Below, piece by piece: positions 13,158-19,030 of a stretch of 22,943 nucleotides of DNA (the first letter of the stretch is position 1; each line of letters opens with the position of its first letter). The notes beneath the pieces are model-generated. The model was not told the origin of the DNA, did no database searches, and was given only the letters and a program-made list of their open reading frames with translations. The DNA is from Patescibacteria group bacterium UBA6220 (lineage in GTDB: Bacteria > Patescibacteriota > Minisyncoccia > Minisyncoccales > Minisyncoccaceae), in NCBI GenBank assembly GCA_002421745.1, contig DISC01000005.1, positions 1 to 22,943 of the forward strand, given 5' to 3'. The position numbers and the translations under genes were made by a program.

Positions 13158-13369
13158 CGCTTTTTCAACAATATCGACACGTGATATATAAGCGCTTTAT
13201 TTTTTCTATTAATTACGGCAGAATTTTCTCCCCTGCCTAGTATTTTTAAAATTCTTATCTCCACACAACCAAGATCGTGTCATCCTGATCACCCCCTGTT
13301 CATATAAGAACATTTCTATCTCTGTATTTTTACAGGTCGAAACTTGTTAAAGGGGCTTTGGAAGTTTCT
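13149..13369 (-). ncRNA. Candidate stand-alone structured RNA 1
   Basis: A 409-bp stretch without a convincing gene is bounded by a good promoter (TTGACA 13399-13404, TATTAA 13376-13381) and a strong terminator (AAAGCGCTT 13154-13162 with AAGCGCTTT 13190-13198, then a T-run). The expected transcript is about 220 nt. Visible hairpins in order on the minus strand: AAACTT...AAGTTT, CTGTA-AAAA-TACAG, TGTTC-TTATAT-GAACA, and CAGGAT-GACACG-ATCTTG (13287-13270). Inside the terminator loop a fifth stem, ATATC...GATAT, presents CGTGTC, exactly complementary to the GACACG loop, so a 6-bp kissing interaction is possible. The GACACG-loop hairpin recurs in the RNA at 18812-18994. It is not a riboswitch for a downstream gene, because none follows the terminator. 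A 24-codon frame also lies inside. Confidence 0.55.
13209..13283 (-). CDS. Possible 24-aa peptide inside RNA 1
   Basis: ATG at 13283 follows GGGGGTGATC, a long match to the anti-Shine-Dalgarno sequence, with six bases between GGTG and the ATG. The product would be MTRSWLCGDKNFKNTRQGRK followed by FCRN: basic, with two Cys. Against it, the ATG lies in the GACACG-loop hairpin, and the related RNA at 18812-18994 has no ATG at this place. It may be a small peptide gene, a dual-function RNA or coincidence. Confidence 0.3.
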   Translation of the reverse strand: MTRSWLCGDKNFKNTRQGRKFCRN

Positions 13370-13375
13370 GAACTA

Positions 13376-13404
13376 TTAATAATATAGTTGTTTATAATTG
13401 TCAA
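13376..13404 (-). promoter_or_regulatory. Sigma70-type promoter
   Basis: TTGACA (13399-13404), 17 bp, TATTAA (13376-13381), driving RNA 1. GGTTCC on the minus strand begins 28 bases upstream of the -35, as at 9460-9488. Confidence 0.7.
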
Positions 13405-13414
13405 GTGAGATAAT

Positions 13415-13455
13415 CTAGATAGGATTGGAACCAAAAATCGTTAATTAGTATATAG
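13415..13455 (-). repeat. Family C repeat, copy 2
   Basis: Matches 6661-6700 in about 31 of 40 bases. On the minus strand it contains TTTTTGGTTCCAATCC directly upstream of the RNA 1 promoter and may be a distant relative of family B (AAAAAGGTTCCGAA). Confidence 0.45.
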
Positions 13456-13463
13456 CTTTTTAG

Positions 13464-14111
13464 CTATAAGTGATTTAATTCGTTAATGTTAAGCTCATCA
13501 AAAGAATCTATGATTTTCTCGGCCTGTTTTAATTCTGATTCTTTGTGGGTGGTTGTAATGGCAATACATTTTATGCCGCCATTTTTAGCGGCTTCGACGC
13601 CATTAGGAGCATCTTCTATAACGATACATTCCTCTGGCTTCAAGTTAAGATGTTTTACCGCTTTTAAGTATGTTTCGGGGTCAGGTTTTCCTTTTTTTAC
13701 TTTTTCGGCAGAAACTAATATTTCAAAAAAATCTTTAATGCCAAGTTCCTCAAGGATAGCGTTGGCTTTGAATTCCATGGCAGCTGTTCCTATGCCCATT
13801 TTAATATTATTTTTCTTTAAATCATTTAAAAGTTTTTCTATTCCTTCTGTTGGTTCTATTTTAGTTTTTTTAATTTCTTCAATGAAATATTCTTCTTTTC
13901 GACGTGTGAGCATAGTGGCTTCTTCTCCTCTTGCTTCGGGCTTAATATATTTGAGCACAATTGCCTCCCCTTTCATTCCAGTAAATGATTTGTATCCTTT
14001 AAAAGTTAGATCTATATTAAAATCAGCAAAAACTCTTTTCCAAGCTGTAAAATCTTGTTCCTTGTTGTCGGTTAATACTCCGTCCATATCAAATATTATA
14101 CCTTTGATCAT
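13464..14111 (-). CDS. HAD-superfamily hydrolase, beta-phosphoglucomutase-like
   Basis: A 215-aa HAD subfamily I phosphatase/phosphomutase. Motif I is FDMDGVLTD with Asp8 as nucleophile and Asp10 as acid/base; a helical cap follows (about 15-80); motif II is GIGTAA; motif III is KKGKPDPETYLKA; motif IV is VIEDAPNGVEAA. This is the beta-phosphoglucomutase/small sugar phosphatase pattern; the substrate is probably a phosphosugar. It is a class 1 gene: the minus strand shows GATATACT upstream and no Shine-Dalgarno. Family A copy 2 lies just beyond its promoter. Confidence 0.88.
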   Translation of the reverse strand: MIKGIIFDMDGVLTDNKEQDFTAWKRVFADFNIDLTFKGYKSFTGMKGEAIVLKYIKPEARGEEATMLTRRKEEYFIEEIKKTKIEPTEGIEKLLNDLKKNNIKMGIGTAAMEFKANAILEELGIKDFFEILVSAEKVKKGKPDPETYLKAVKHLNLKPEECIVIEDAPNGVEAAKNGGIKCIAITTTHKESELKQAEKIIDSFDELNINELNHL

Positions 14112-14190
14112 ATTGTTAAAATTAATTATTATAGTTTTAGTATATCATAAAAATATCACATTATATAAAGAAAAAAACGTCGGTTAAATT

Positions 14191-14306
14191 TGCAGGCAAA
14201 GAGGTTCTACCCTTCAAGCAGTGTAAGGGTTCTTTGGGGGCCTTAATGATAGTTGATTTAAGGTGTCGGGGTCTGGGTAAAATGAGACAAATGAGACAGC
14301 ATAAAA
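14191..14306 (+). repeat. Family A repeat, copy 2
   Basis: Full-length except for a deletion of about 10 bases (CTAGAACCCC lost between two TTCTA strings). It keeps GCAGGCAAAG at the left and AATGAGACAAATGAGACAG at the right. Confidence 0.8.
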
Positions 14307-14323
14307 AGATTTTTGTTTGTTTT

Positions 14324-14368
14324 TGTAAAAAAATAAGCCCCAATTTCTATTTATAAAATTAGAGGCTA
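14324..14368 (-). terminator. Rho-independent terminator
   Basis: On the minus strand AGCCTCTAATTT pairs with AAATTGGGGCT (11 bp, one wobble, one bulge), then a T-run. It lies 20 bp after the 90-aa gene. Confidence 0.75.
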
Positions 14369-14387
14369 AGTGTTTTTGTCGAATCAT

Positions 14388-14660
14388 CTATAATTCGATC
14401 AGATTAACAACTCCTCGTTGATAAATTTGTTCTTTTTGCTCTGCCCGGTCACGAGATTTCAATGGGTAATACTGAATCTCCATTTTTTTACCGACTTCAA
14501 GGGCTATTATTCTGCATTTTTGGCTAAGAAGAGGAATCTTGCTAGTGGTTGAGAATTCTCTTACGCCTTTGTTGTTTTCTGGCCCAAAGAAGTACTCGCC
14601 GTCTTCTGTCTTCACGAATAAGTTGCCTCTAAGATTTTTGTTTTTGGTAATAGCGATCAC
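14388..14660 (-). CDS. Hypothetical small protein (class 2 unit)
   Basis: A 90-aa basic, beta-rich protein (NLRGNLFVKTEDGEYFFGPE, then KMEIQYYPLKSRDRAEQ). The pattern could be a small OB- or cold-shock-like barrel, but no RNP motif is present, so I leave it unassigned. The start is ambiguous. GTG at 14660 begins about two bases after the expected transcription start, so it would be leaderless. The same GTG is part of AAGGTGATC, a ribosome site that would instead serve an ATT codon at 14651 (product three residues shorter). Confidence 0.62.
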   Translation of the reverse strand: MIAITKNKNLRGNLFVKTEDGEYFFGPENNKGVREFSTTSKIPLLSQKCRIIALEVGKKMEIQYYPLKSRDRAEQKEQIYQRGVVNLIEL

Positions 14661-14668
14661 CTTAAAAT

Positions 14669-14696
14669 ATTATATAACTTTTATTATTTTTGTCAA
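14669..14696 (-). promoter_or_regulatory. Near-consensus sigma70 promoter
   Basis: TTGACA (14691-14696), 16 bp, TATAAT (14669-14674). Family A copy 3 abuts the -35 box through GCCATTGACA, as at 18636-18663. Confidence 0.8.
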
Positions 14697-14697
14697 T

Positions 14698-14792
14698 GGC
14701 AGGCAAGGAAGGTCTAGAGCCTCTACCATCCAAGCATTGTAAGGATTCTTTGAGCATTTTGTAGTTCATGATTTGAGGTGCCTAGGTCTGAA
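14698..14792 (+). repeat. Family A repeat, copy 3 (truncated)
   Basis: Keeps GGCAGGCAAGGAAGGTCTAG and the hairpin (here ATCC...GGAT) but ends at GGTCTG, without the GAGACA end. It shares its left junction with copy 5. Confidence 0.7.
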
Positions 14793-14807
14793 CAGAAAAA
14801 TAATAAA

Positions 14808-15227
14808 TTAGAGATTTATTAAGAAATCATCAATTATTTTAAATAATTCTGCTAAATCGCTATATTCTTTGAGTAAAATTTTTTTATTTCCTCCTATCAT
14901 TGCTGAAATCTCTTTTCCCTCTTCTAATTTTTGAACTATACACAAAATTTTCTTTTCTAGTTTTTCTGCTTTAGCTATTTCATATCCAACGCCCAAGGAA
15001 GGAACCGAAACTTCTCCAATTACGATATCAGCTTCTTCTAGCCAATTTAAATCCCTATTATAGATTTCTTCAGAACTTAAATGCTGCTCTCCTAACTCAT
15101 TAATATTTTTTGATCCAATATGCTCGGTCAGAACATCTCCATGTTTTTTAAGATGGTTTATTATCTTAAAATACTTTTCCGAATCATTTCTGCCTCCACG
15201 GATTGAACCTGCAAAATATATTTTCAT
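14808..15227 (-). CDS. DNPH1/Rcl-like deoxynucleoside 5'-phosphate N-hydrolase
   Basis: A 139-aa member of the nucleoside 2-deoxyribosyltransferase fold, closest by eye to DNPH1 (Rcl). It has the full family outline: KIYFAGSIRGGR at the N-terminus (phosphate-binding loop), GDVLTEHIG, then DLNWLEEADIVIGEVSVPSLGVGYE with the catalytic acidic residues, KKILCIVQ and SAMIGG. The expected reaction is cleavage of the N-glycosidic bond of deoxynucleoside 5'-monophosphates, a nucleotide sanitising or salvage step. It is class 1 in style and diverges from the radical SAM gene. Confidence 0.87.
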   Translation of the reverse strand: MKIYFAGSIRGGRNDSEKYFKIINHLKKHGDVLTEHIGSKNINELGEQHLSSEEIYNRDLNWLEEADIVIGEVSVPSLGVGYEIAKAEKLEKKILCIVQKLEEGKEISAMIGGNKKILLKEYSDLAELFKIIDDFLINL

Positions 15228-15281
15228 ATTATTTATTAATTTTATTTAAGTATCTCATAAAAATCAGTAAAAGACCATTCA

Positions 15282-15310
15282 TTGACAAATAGCATTAATT
15301 ATTGTATTTT
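15282..15310 (+). promoter_or_regulatory. Sigma70-type promoter
   Basis: TTGACA (15282-15287), 17 bp, TATTTT (15305-15310), driving the radical SAM gene. Confidence 0.75.
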
Positions 15311-15340
15311 TAAACAAGATAATTGAAAAAGGTGATTTAG

Positions 15341-16372
15341 TTGAAAAAACTTAAGGAAATCTCTATTGAGATTACAAACAAATGCACGCAGAAATGCAGG
15401 CATTGTTCTTCTAGCGGAGGTGATTCATTTGAGAATGAGCTCACCCTGGAAGAGGTACAGAGGTTGATTGACGAAGCTCAAGAACTGGGCGCGTATATTT
15501 TAACTTTGTCTGGCGGAGATCCTTGCTTAAGAAGCGATCTTTTCGAAATTATAGCTTACGCAAGGAGTAAATCTTTCGAGATAAGGTTACAGACTTCGGG
15601 GGTTTATTCTTTCTACGGCACAAACATTATTTCTATTCCTACCGAATTTCTTGAAAAATTCAAAAAAAATATCGGTCCGAGAGATAAAATAGTGTATAGC
15701 CTGCTTGGATTGAAAAAAACCCATGAGTATATGACAACAATAAAAGGATCTTTTGATGTTCTTTTTGAAAGCATTAAAAGAACCTTAGAATACAATATAT
15801 TCACAGAAGTGCATACGGTTGTAACTAGTCTTAACTTCAGAGAACTTAATTCTATATTAAAAGTTCTTGAAGAAAAAAAAGTAAACAGTTGGCATCTTTT
15901 AAGATTAGTTCCCCAGGGTCGTTGCCTTGAGAATATGGACATTAATCTAAATAAAGAACAATTCCGAGAGCTACAGCAAACATTATTAACCATGCACAGT
16001 GAAAAGGTTGAAATTCATTTTGGCCATAATATCGACAAAAGATATTGGCTTGATGAATCAATGCCGATTCAAAGCTGCCCGATAGGTAAAGACAAAATAT
16101 TGATTAGGGCGAATGGTGATATTAGCTATTGCGCCGCCATAAAAAGGATAGCTTATGAAAACATACGAAGGGTTAGTCTGAGCTATTACTGGAAAGATAG
16201 TTGGGATGCTGGAAATTTTAAGCTTTTTCATGAAGATAAATTTCCAACATTTTTAAAGGGTAAATGCCATAACTGCCCCATCGTTAAAAAATGTCGTGGT
16301 GGTTGCATAGCACAAAGATTGCATGCCTATGGATATATTGAACAAGGGCCAGATCCAATGTGCTTCAGATAG
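15341..16372 (+). CDS. Radical SAM/SPASM domain enzyme
   Basis: A 343-aa protein starting at TTG, six bases after GGTGAT. The radical SAM cluster motif is C15-x3-C19-x2-C22 (NKCTQKCRHCSS), followed by LTLSGGDPCLR, the SAM-binding GGxP-like segment. The C-terminal 100 residues are a SPASM domain: C-x12-G-x4-C (CPIGKDKILIRANGDISYC), then C-x2-C-x5-C-x3-C and a final Cys 18 residues later, ligands for two further [4Fe-4S] clusters. Such enzymes modify ribosomally made peptides, proteins or cofactors by radical chemistry. No precursor peptide is obvious next to it. It has its own TTGACA promoter and terminator, making it the second plus-strand class 2 unit. Confidence 0.9.
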   Translation: MKKLKEISIEITNKCTQKCRHCSSSGGDSFENELTLEEVQRLIDEAQELGAYILTLSGGDPCLRSDLFEIIAYARSKSFEIRLQTSGVYSFYGTNIISIPTEFLEKFKKNIGPRDKIVYSLLGLKKTHEYMTTIKGSFDVLFESIKRTLEYNIFTEVHTVVTSLNFRELNSILKVLEEKKVNSWHLLRLVPQGRCLENMDINLNKEQFRELQQTLLTMHSEKVEIHFGHNIDKRYWLDESMPIQSCPIGKDKILIRANGDISYCAAIKRIAYENIRRVSLSYYWKDSWDAGNFKLFHEDKFPTFLKGKCHNCPIVKKCRGGCIAQRLHAYGYIEQGPDPMCFR

Positions 16373-16397
16373 AATATGAGAATATTCTATTTTTTTA
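16371..16397 (+). terminator. Rho-independent terminator
   Basis: AGAATA (16371-16376) and TATTCT (16383-16388), then ATTTTTTT; it overlaps the radical SAM stop codon. Confidence 0.8.
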
Positions 16398-16451
16398 TAA
16401 ATATAGGTCTCTCGATAAAAAATGTAGCGTGCTAAGTGTTTCAGTCTACTT

Positions 16452-16575
16452 TGCAGGCAAAGAAGTTCTAGAACCCCTACCCTTCAAGCAGTGTAAGGGT
16501 TCTTTGGAGGTCTTGGCGATAGTCAATTTGAGGTATCGGGGTCCGGGTAATATGAGACAAATAAGACAGTATAAA
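16452..16575 (+). repeat. Family A repeat, copy 4
   Basis: The most complete copy: GCAGGCAAAG, GTTCTAGAACCCCTACCC, AAGCAGTGTAAGGGTTCTTT, GGCGATAGTCAATTTGAGGT, ATATGAGACAAATAAGACAG, then TATAAAA. It lies between the convergent ends of the radical SAM gene and the pilin-like anchor gene. An open frame runs through it (16360-16647) but is a by-product of the repeat. Confidence 0.8.
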
Positions 16576-16596
16576 AGGGTGAATTTCGTGTTTCAG

Positions 16597-17355
16597 TTAG
16601 CGAAACTTAAAGCTTTGGATCATAGTATCGTCATAGCATTGGTATGACGATTGCACAGAAGGATCTGTGCCAAACTTACATTCCTGCCCAAGAACAACAG
16701 ACATTAATTTATGTTTTTCCTGAGAATATAAGATTTTATATACAAAATTCGTAAGGCAGGTTGAATCCATGGTCACTTCTCCATTTTCGGTTAAATCCCT
16801 TCCCTTAATAGTAATTTGATAATTCCCGTCGTTTTGCAGGAACTTATCAACTATTGAACATGTTGAGCCAAAATTTGCTTTAATATATTTTAGGATATCT
16901 TCATTATCCTTAATATTATTTATTGTAATTTTCCATCCCAAAATATCCCCTCCTCTCAAGGAGTCTAGAGTAGATGTTATTTTTTTACATTGGTTGGTTA
17001 TTTTTTGTTGAGCCTGATCCCAAGCGTCATAGTAATATGATTGCGATATATAAACTATTCCATTTGAATTGTCTTCAAAAATTTTTACTGGAACATTAGT
17101 TGCTTGCGCATCGGAGCATCTTACTTTTCCATTAATTTCCAGAGGAATCATTATTGAAAATCCTAGCTGGGTATTAGTGTAGTTTGTCCAACTTGAAGTG
17201 TCTATCGGTTTTGGTGTAACTACGCCATTATTAGGATTATTGATAACAGGAGCTTTTTCTTTTTTGTTTGATAAAAATAAAAATCCCCCGATAAAAATTA
17301 AAGCTAGAATAACTATTTCTATAATTGCGATAGGAGCAATTCCTTTTTGATTCAT
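16597..17355 (-). CDS. Membrane-anchored extracytoplasmic protein
   Basis: A 252-aa protein. Residues 1-29 (MNQKGIAPIAIIEIVILALI, FIGGFLFL) form one membrane anchor with the short KGIAPI leader frequent in Parcubacteria-like genomes; I know of no assigned function for it. A Pro/Asn linker follows (PVINNPNNGVVTPKPIDTSS), then a domain of about 190 residues with at least six Cys (KVRCSDAQA, NQCKKI, STCSIV, STCLTN, QECKFG, SYQCYD), consistent with a disulfide-bonded exported domain. It is class 1 in style, without a Shine-Dalgarno. Binding or envelope roles are only an inference. Confidence 0.72.
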   Translation of the reverse strand: MNQKGIAPIAIIEIVILALIFIGGFLFLSNKKEKAPVINNPNNGVVTPKPIDTSSWTNYTNTQLGFSIMIPLEINGKVRCSDAQATNVPVKIFEDNSNGIVYISQSYYYDAWDQAQQKITNQCKKITSTLDSLRGGDILGWKITINNIKDNEDILKYIKANFGSTCSIVDKFLQNDGNYQITIKGRDLTENGEVTMDSTCLTNFVYKILYSQEKHKLMSVVLGQECKFGTDPSVQSSYQCYDDTMIQSFKFR

Positions 17356-17445
17356 GATGATGATGAATTTATTATATTTAATTATTTTATCATAAAAACA
17401 ATAGTCAAAACAATAGTTGTATTAAAAACTTATCAAGCTTTAAAT

Positions 17446-17508
17446 GCAGGGGCGCTGGGACGTTATCGGAACCTTTTTGAAGCTAGATTTTTCTATATAA
17501 AAAAATGA
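17446..17508 (-). repeat. Family B repeat, copy 5
   Basis: 17456-17507 is identical to 19042-19093 over 52 bases, ending exactly at AAAAAAATG. In this copy the ATG continues as the left arm of the terminator of the 172-aa gene. Confidence 0.8.
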
Positions 17509-17526
17509 AGATATTATAATCTTCAT
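17500..17526 (-). terminator. Rho-independent terminator
   Basis: ATGAAGAT (17505-17512) and ATCTTCAT (17519-17526) with seven T on the minus strand. The sequence is nearly the same as the lipoprotein terminator at 6785-6806 and overlaps the stop of the 172-aa gene. Confidence 0.85.
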
Positions 17527-18041
17527 GTTGGCTTAATGAATGCAAATCGATGGTGCGCAGAATATGTAACTCCGGGACCAATAAAATGAGATGATAAAGA
17601 AAGTTTTTTATCACTCCATTTTGGGGAAAATAGCCTGGATATACCATCTACGATGATTGGCTCGCTTGCCACCCCAAACCAGTCTCCCTCTTGGAACCCT
17701 TTGAATATTTGTAGGCATACTTGTGGCCCAACTTCTGCTGGACATAATTTTAAGCCCATCTCCTTTGCCTTGAGACAGATAGTCGGGTATTCAACATTTT
17801 CGTTGAATCCGAAACCGAGATTCGCAAGAGAGATGATTATAATCTTGATTTCTTTTCGTTCTTTTGTTAAAGGAATTTTATCAAGAATCTCTTGGGCGTA
17901 ACCATCTATGGTCATTCCCCTCTTGTAAAACATTTTTCGAAAACCGTCTGCACTTACAACCGCTCCAATTGCAATTGTTTCTTCAATATTCGGTACATTT
18001 TCTGTGTTTTTTTTCATAAGATCGTTTGTTTTGTCTTTCAT
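17523..18041 (-). CDS. Uncharacterised protein with LCPAEVGPQ core
   Basis: A 172-aa soluble protein. The core at about residues 72-130 reads LANLGFGFNENVEYPTICLK, AKEMGLKLCPAEVGPQVCLQ, then GDWFGVASEPI. From memory, proteins with a 'GLxLCPAEVGPxLRLQ...' core recur as unnamed proteins in Parcubacteria-like genomes; I know of no assigned function, and this should be confirmed by a search. The N-terminal 40 residues look like a flexible extension. The ATG follows AAGGTGATGACCC. The promoter and leader (18 kb) share a hairpin and the string GAACATTGAACAATT with the gene starting at 3006. The unit ends with a terminator overlapping the stop. Confidence 0.72.
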   Translation of the reverse strand: MKDKTNDLMKKNTENVPNIEETIAIGAVVSADGFRKMFYKRGMTIDGYAQEILDKIPLTKERKEIKIIIISLANLGFGFNENVEYPTICLKAKEMGLKLCPAEVGPQVCLQIFKGFQEGDWFGVASEPIIVDGISRLFSPKWSDKKLSLSSHFIGPGVTYSAHHRFAFIKPT

Positions 18042-18044
18042 GGG

Positions 18045-18131
18045 TCATCACCTTTTAAATTGTTCAATGTTCAAGATAAAGCATCTCTTTTGAGATGCTA
18101 ATATGGTAAAATAGTTATTGTATCTTGTCAA
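18045..18131 (-). promoter_or_regulatory. Promoter and structured leader
   Basis: TTGACA (18126-18131), 17 bp, TACCAT (18103-18108). The leader has a perfect hairpin GCATCTC-AAAA-GAGATGC (18098-18081), then TTGAACATTGAACAATTT and the AAGGTGATG ribosome site, matching the leader at 3010-3060. Confidence 0.75.
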
Positions 18132-18208
18132 TGGCAAGCGGTAATGTGTACAAACATATTGCGCTTTTAAAAACTATGTGACTCGTGCGTTCTAACTACG
18201 CTCAAGTT

Positions 18209-18253
18209 GGCAGGGGCGCTGGGACGAACTTGGAACTTTTTTGAAGTTAAATC
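18209..18253 (-). repeat. Family B repeat, copy 6
   Basis: Contains GGGGCGCTGGGACG as in copy 5 and, on the minus strand, the perfect hairpin AACTT-CAAAA-AAGTT. The 80 bp between it and the 18126 promoter hold only a small GCGT...ACGC inverted repeat. Confidence 0.65.
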
Positions 18254-18269
18254 ATTTTAATAACTTAAA

Positions 18270-18300
18270 TAAGTAAATCACACTTAAAAAAGTGTGATTA
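18270..18300 (-). terminator. Terminator-like hairpin at a stop codon
   Basis: AATCACACTT (18276-18285) and AAGTGTGATT (18290-18299) form a 10-bp stem with a 4-nt loop; the T-run is broken (TTTACTTATTT). The TAA of the 99-aa gene lies in the stem. Confidence 0.65.
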
Positions 18301-18597
18301 ATATGCTCCTGTGGGAGGGAAATGATCTCGATATGTTTCTTCACATTTGAGTGCATAGGTAGCTGCCACCTCCCTTACTACTTCTGCGACTTGTTTGTCG
18401 CTGGTGTAGAATACCAGGATATTCTTGTCTATCTTGTCGATATCTATCCACAAGATATTGCTCGTGATAATCCACCACCACTTTCTTTCGAAGCAAAAGA
18501 ATTCAGTGGCGACAAAATGAACAATCTGGTAATAATATACCTGATTATTCTTTAGTCCTTTCTTTTCTATGATTTTTTGAGCGATTTCGTCCAACAC
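18298..18597 (-). CDS. Hypothetical small protein (class 2 unit)
   Basis: A 99-aa protein starting at GTG (18597), eight bases after AGGA; the next codon, TTG, is an alternative. It has a helical start (LDEIAQKIIEKKGLK), an aromatic beta-rich centre (YYYQIVHFVATEFFCFERKW, WWIITSNILWIDIDK) and a helical end (VAEVVREVAATYALK). There is no signal peptide, and I do not recognise a family. The promoter is near consensus, with family A copy 5 immediately upstream. Confidence 0.68.
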   Translation of the reverse strand: MLDEIAQKIIEKKGLKNNQVYYYQIVHFVATEFFCFERKWWWIITSNILWIDIDKIDKNILVFYTSDKQVAEVVREVAATYALKCEETYRDHFPPTGAY

Positions 18598-18635
18598 GAT
18601 CGATTTCCTGCTCTTCAGCTTTGAGAGCTTTTTGT

Positions 18636-18663
18636 ATTATATAACAAATATAATATTTGTCAA
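18636..18663 (-). promoter_or_regulatory. Near-consensus sigma70 promoter
   Basis: TTGACA (18658-18663), 16 bp, TATAAT (18636-18641), with GCCATTGACA joining it to family A copy 5. Confidence 0.82.
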
Positions 18664-18664
18664 T

Positions 18665-18757
18665 GGCAGGCAAGGAAGGTCTAGAACCCCTACCCTCCAA
18701 GCAGTGTAAGGGTTCTTTGGGGGGTCTTGGCGATAATCAATTTGAGGTATCAGGGTC
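18665..18757 (+). repeat. Family A repeat, copy 5 (truncated)
   Basis: GGCAGGCAAGGAAGGTCTAG through CAGGGTC, lacking the GAGACA end like copy 3. Part of the 471-bp gene-free stretch 18598-19068, which also holds family B copies 7-8 and RNA 2. Confidence 0.78.
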
Positions 18758-18776
18758 ACCTGACTTGTCACTAGCG

Positions 18777-18811
18777 TGCAGGGCGATGGGACGAACTTAG
18801 AACTTTTTTTA
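18777..18811 (-). repeat. Family B repeat, copy 7
   Basis: GCAGGGCGATGGGACGAACT, then TAGAACTTTTTTT on the plus strand; the part beyond is replaced by the terminator of RNA 2. Confidence 0.6.
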
Positions 18812-18994
18812 AAAATGAAAAAGACCCTGTGGCACGCCTTGAGGTCTTTGACTAAATAATCTTTTTAGAAAATTTATAAATTTACAAATTTAAACAAGGT
18901 CGTGTCCCCTTGTCCTTCCTCCCATAATTAATAATGGAAAAATAAGGAAGTCTGCCCTTTTGATTGTCTTTCTATCCGGGCCGATTTAGTAACT
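18812..18994 (-). ncRNA. Candidate stand-alone structured RNA 2
   Basis: Bounded by a promoter at 19001-19029 and a terminator (AAAGACC 18820-18826 with GGTCTTT 18843-18849, then TTTTTCATTTTT on the minus strand); expected length is about 180 nt. No open frame with a start codon and ribosome site is present. Hairpins on the minus strand: GCCC...GGGC; CTTCCT...AGGAAG enclosing CCAT...ATGG; then CAAGGG-GACACG-ACCTTG (18912-18895). The GACACG loop is the same as in RNA 1 while the stem bases differ but still pair. The terminator loop GGCGTGCC can pair with GACACG at five of six positions. Both RNAs also have GATAGAAA upstream of the paired hairpins. Confidence 0.52.
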
Positions 18995-19000
18995 ATTTGT

Positions 19001-19029
19001 ATGATAAACTATAATTAGTTTTTTGTCAA
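19001..19029 (-). promoter_or_regulatory. Sigma70-type promoter
   Basis: TTGACA (19024-19029), 17 bp, TATCAT (19001-19006), with no gene downstream before the terminator at 18820. It drives RNA 2; family B copy 8 abuts it through GCCATTGACA. Confidence 0.78.
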
Positions 19030-19030
19030 T

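Noticed and set aside
13149..13369. Riboswitch interpretation of RNA 1
   Set aside because: No coding gene follows the terminator on the same strand; only repeat B4 and a convergent gene do. No known aptamer core was recognised.
13486..14187. Plus-strand ORF of 233 aa
   Set aside because: Antisense to a HAD hydrolase with all four catalytic motifs; low-complexity Ser/Phe composition and no start signals.
14191..14306. tRNA-like T-arm in family A (GGGGTTCTAGACC)
   Set aside because: It resembles a T-loop, but no acceptor, D or anticodon arms can be assembled.
16360..16647. Plus-strand ORF of 95 aa across repeat A4
   Set aside because: It is open only because the repeat lacks stops in that frame; other copies of the repeat are interrupted and there is no ribosome site.
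18181..18255. Classical integron attC site
   Set aside because: GTTCTAAC and GTTCC strings suggest core sites, but neither repeat family has a consistent RYYYAAC...GTTRRRY pair, and there is no integrase in the window.
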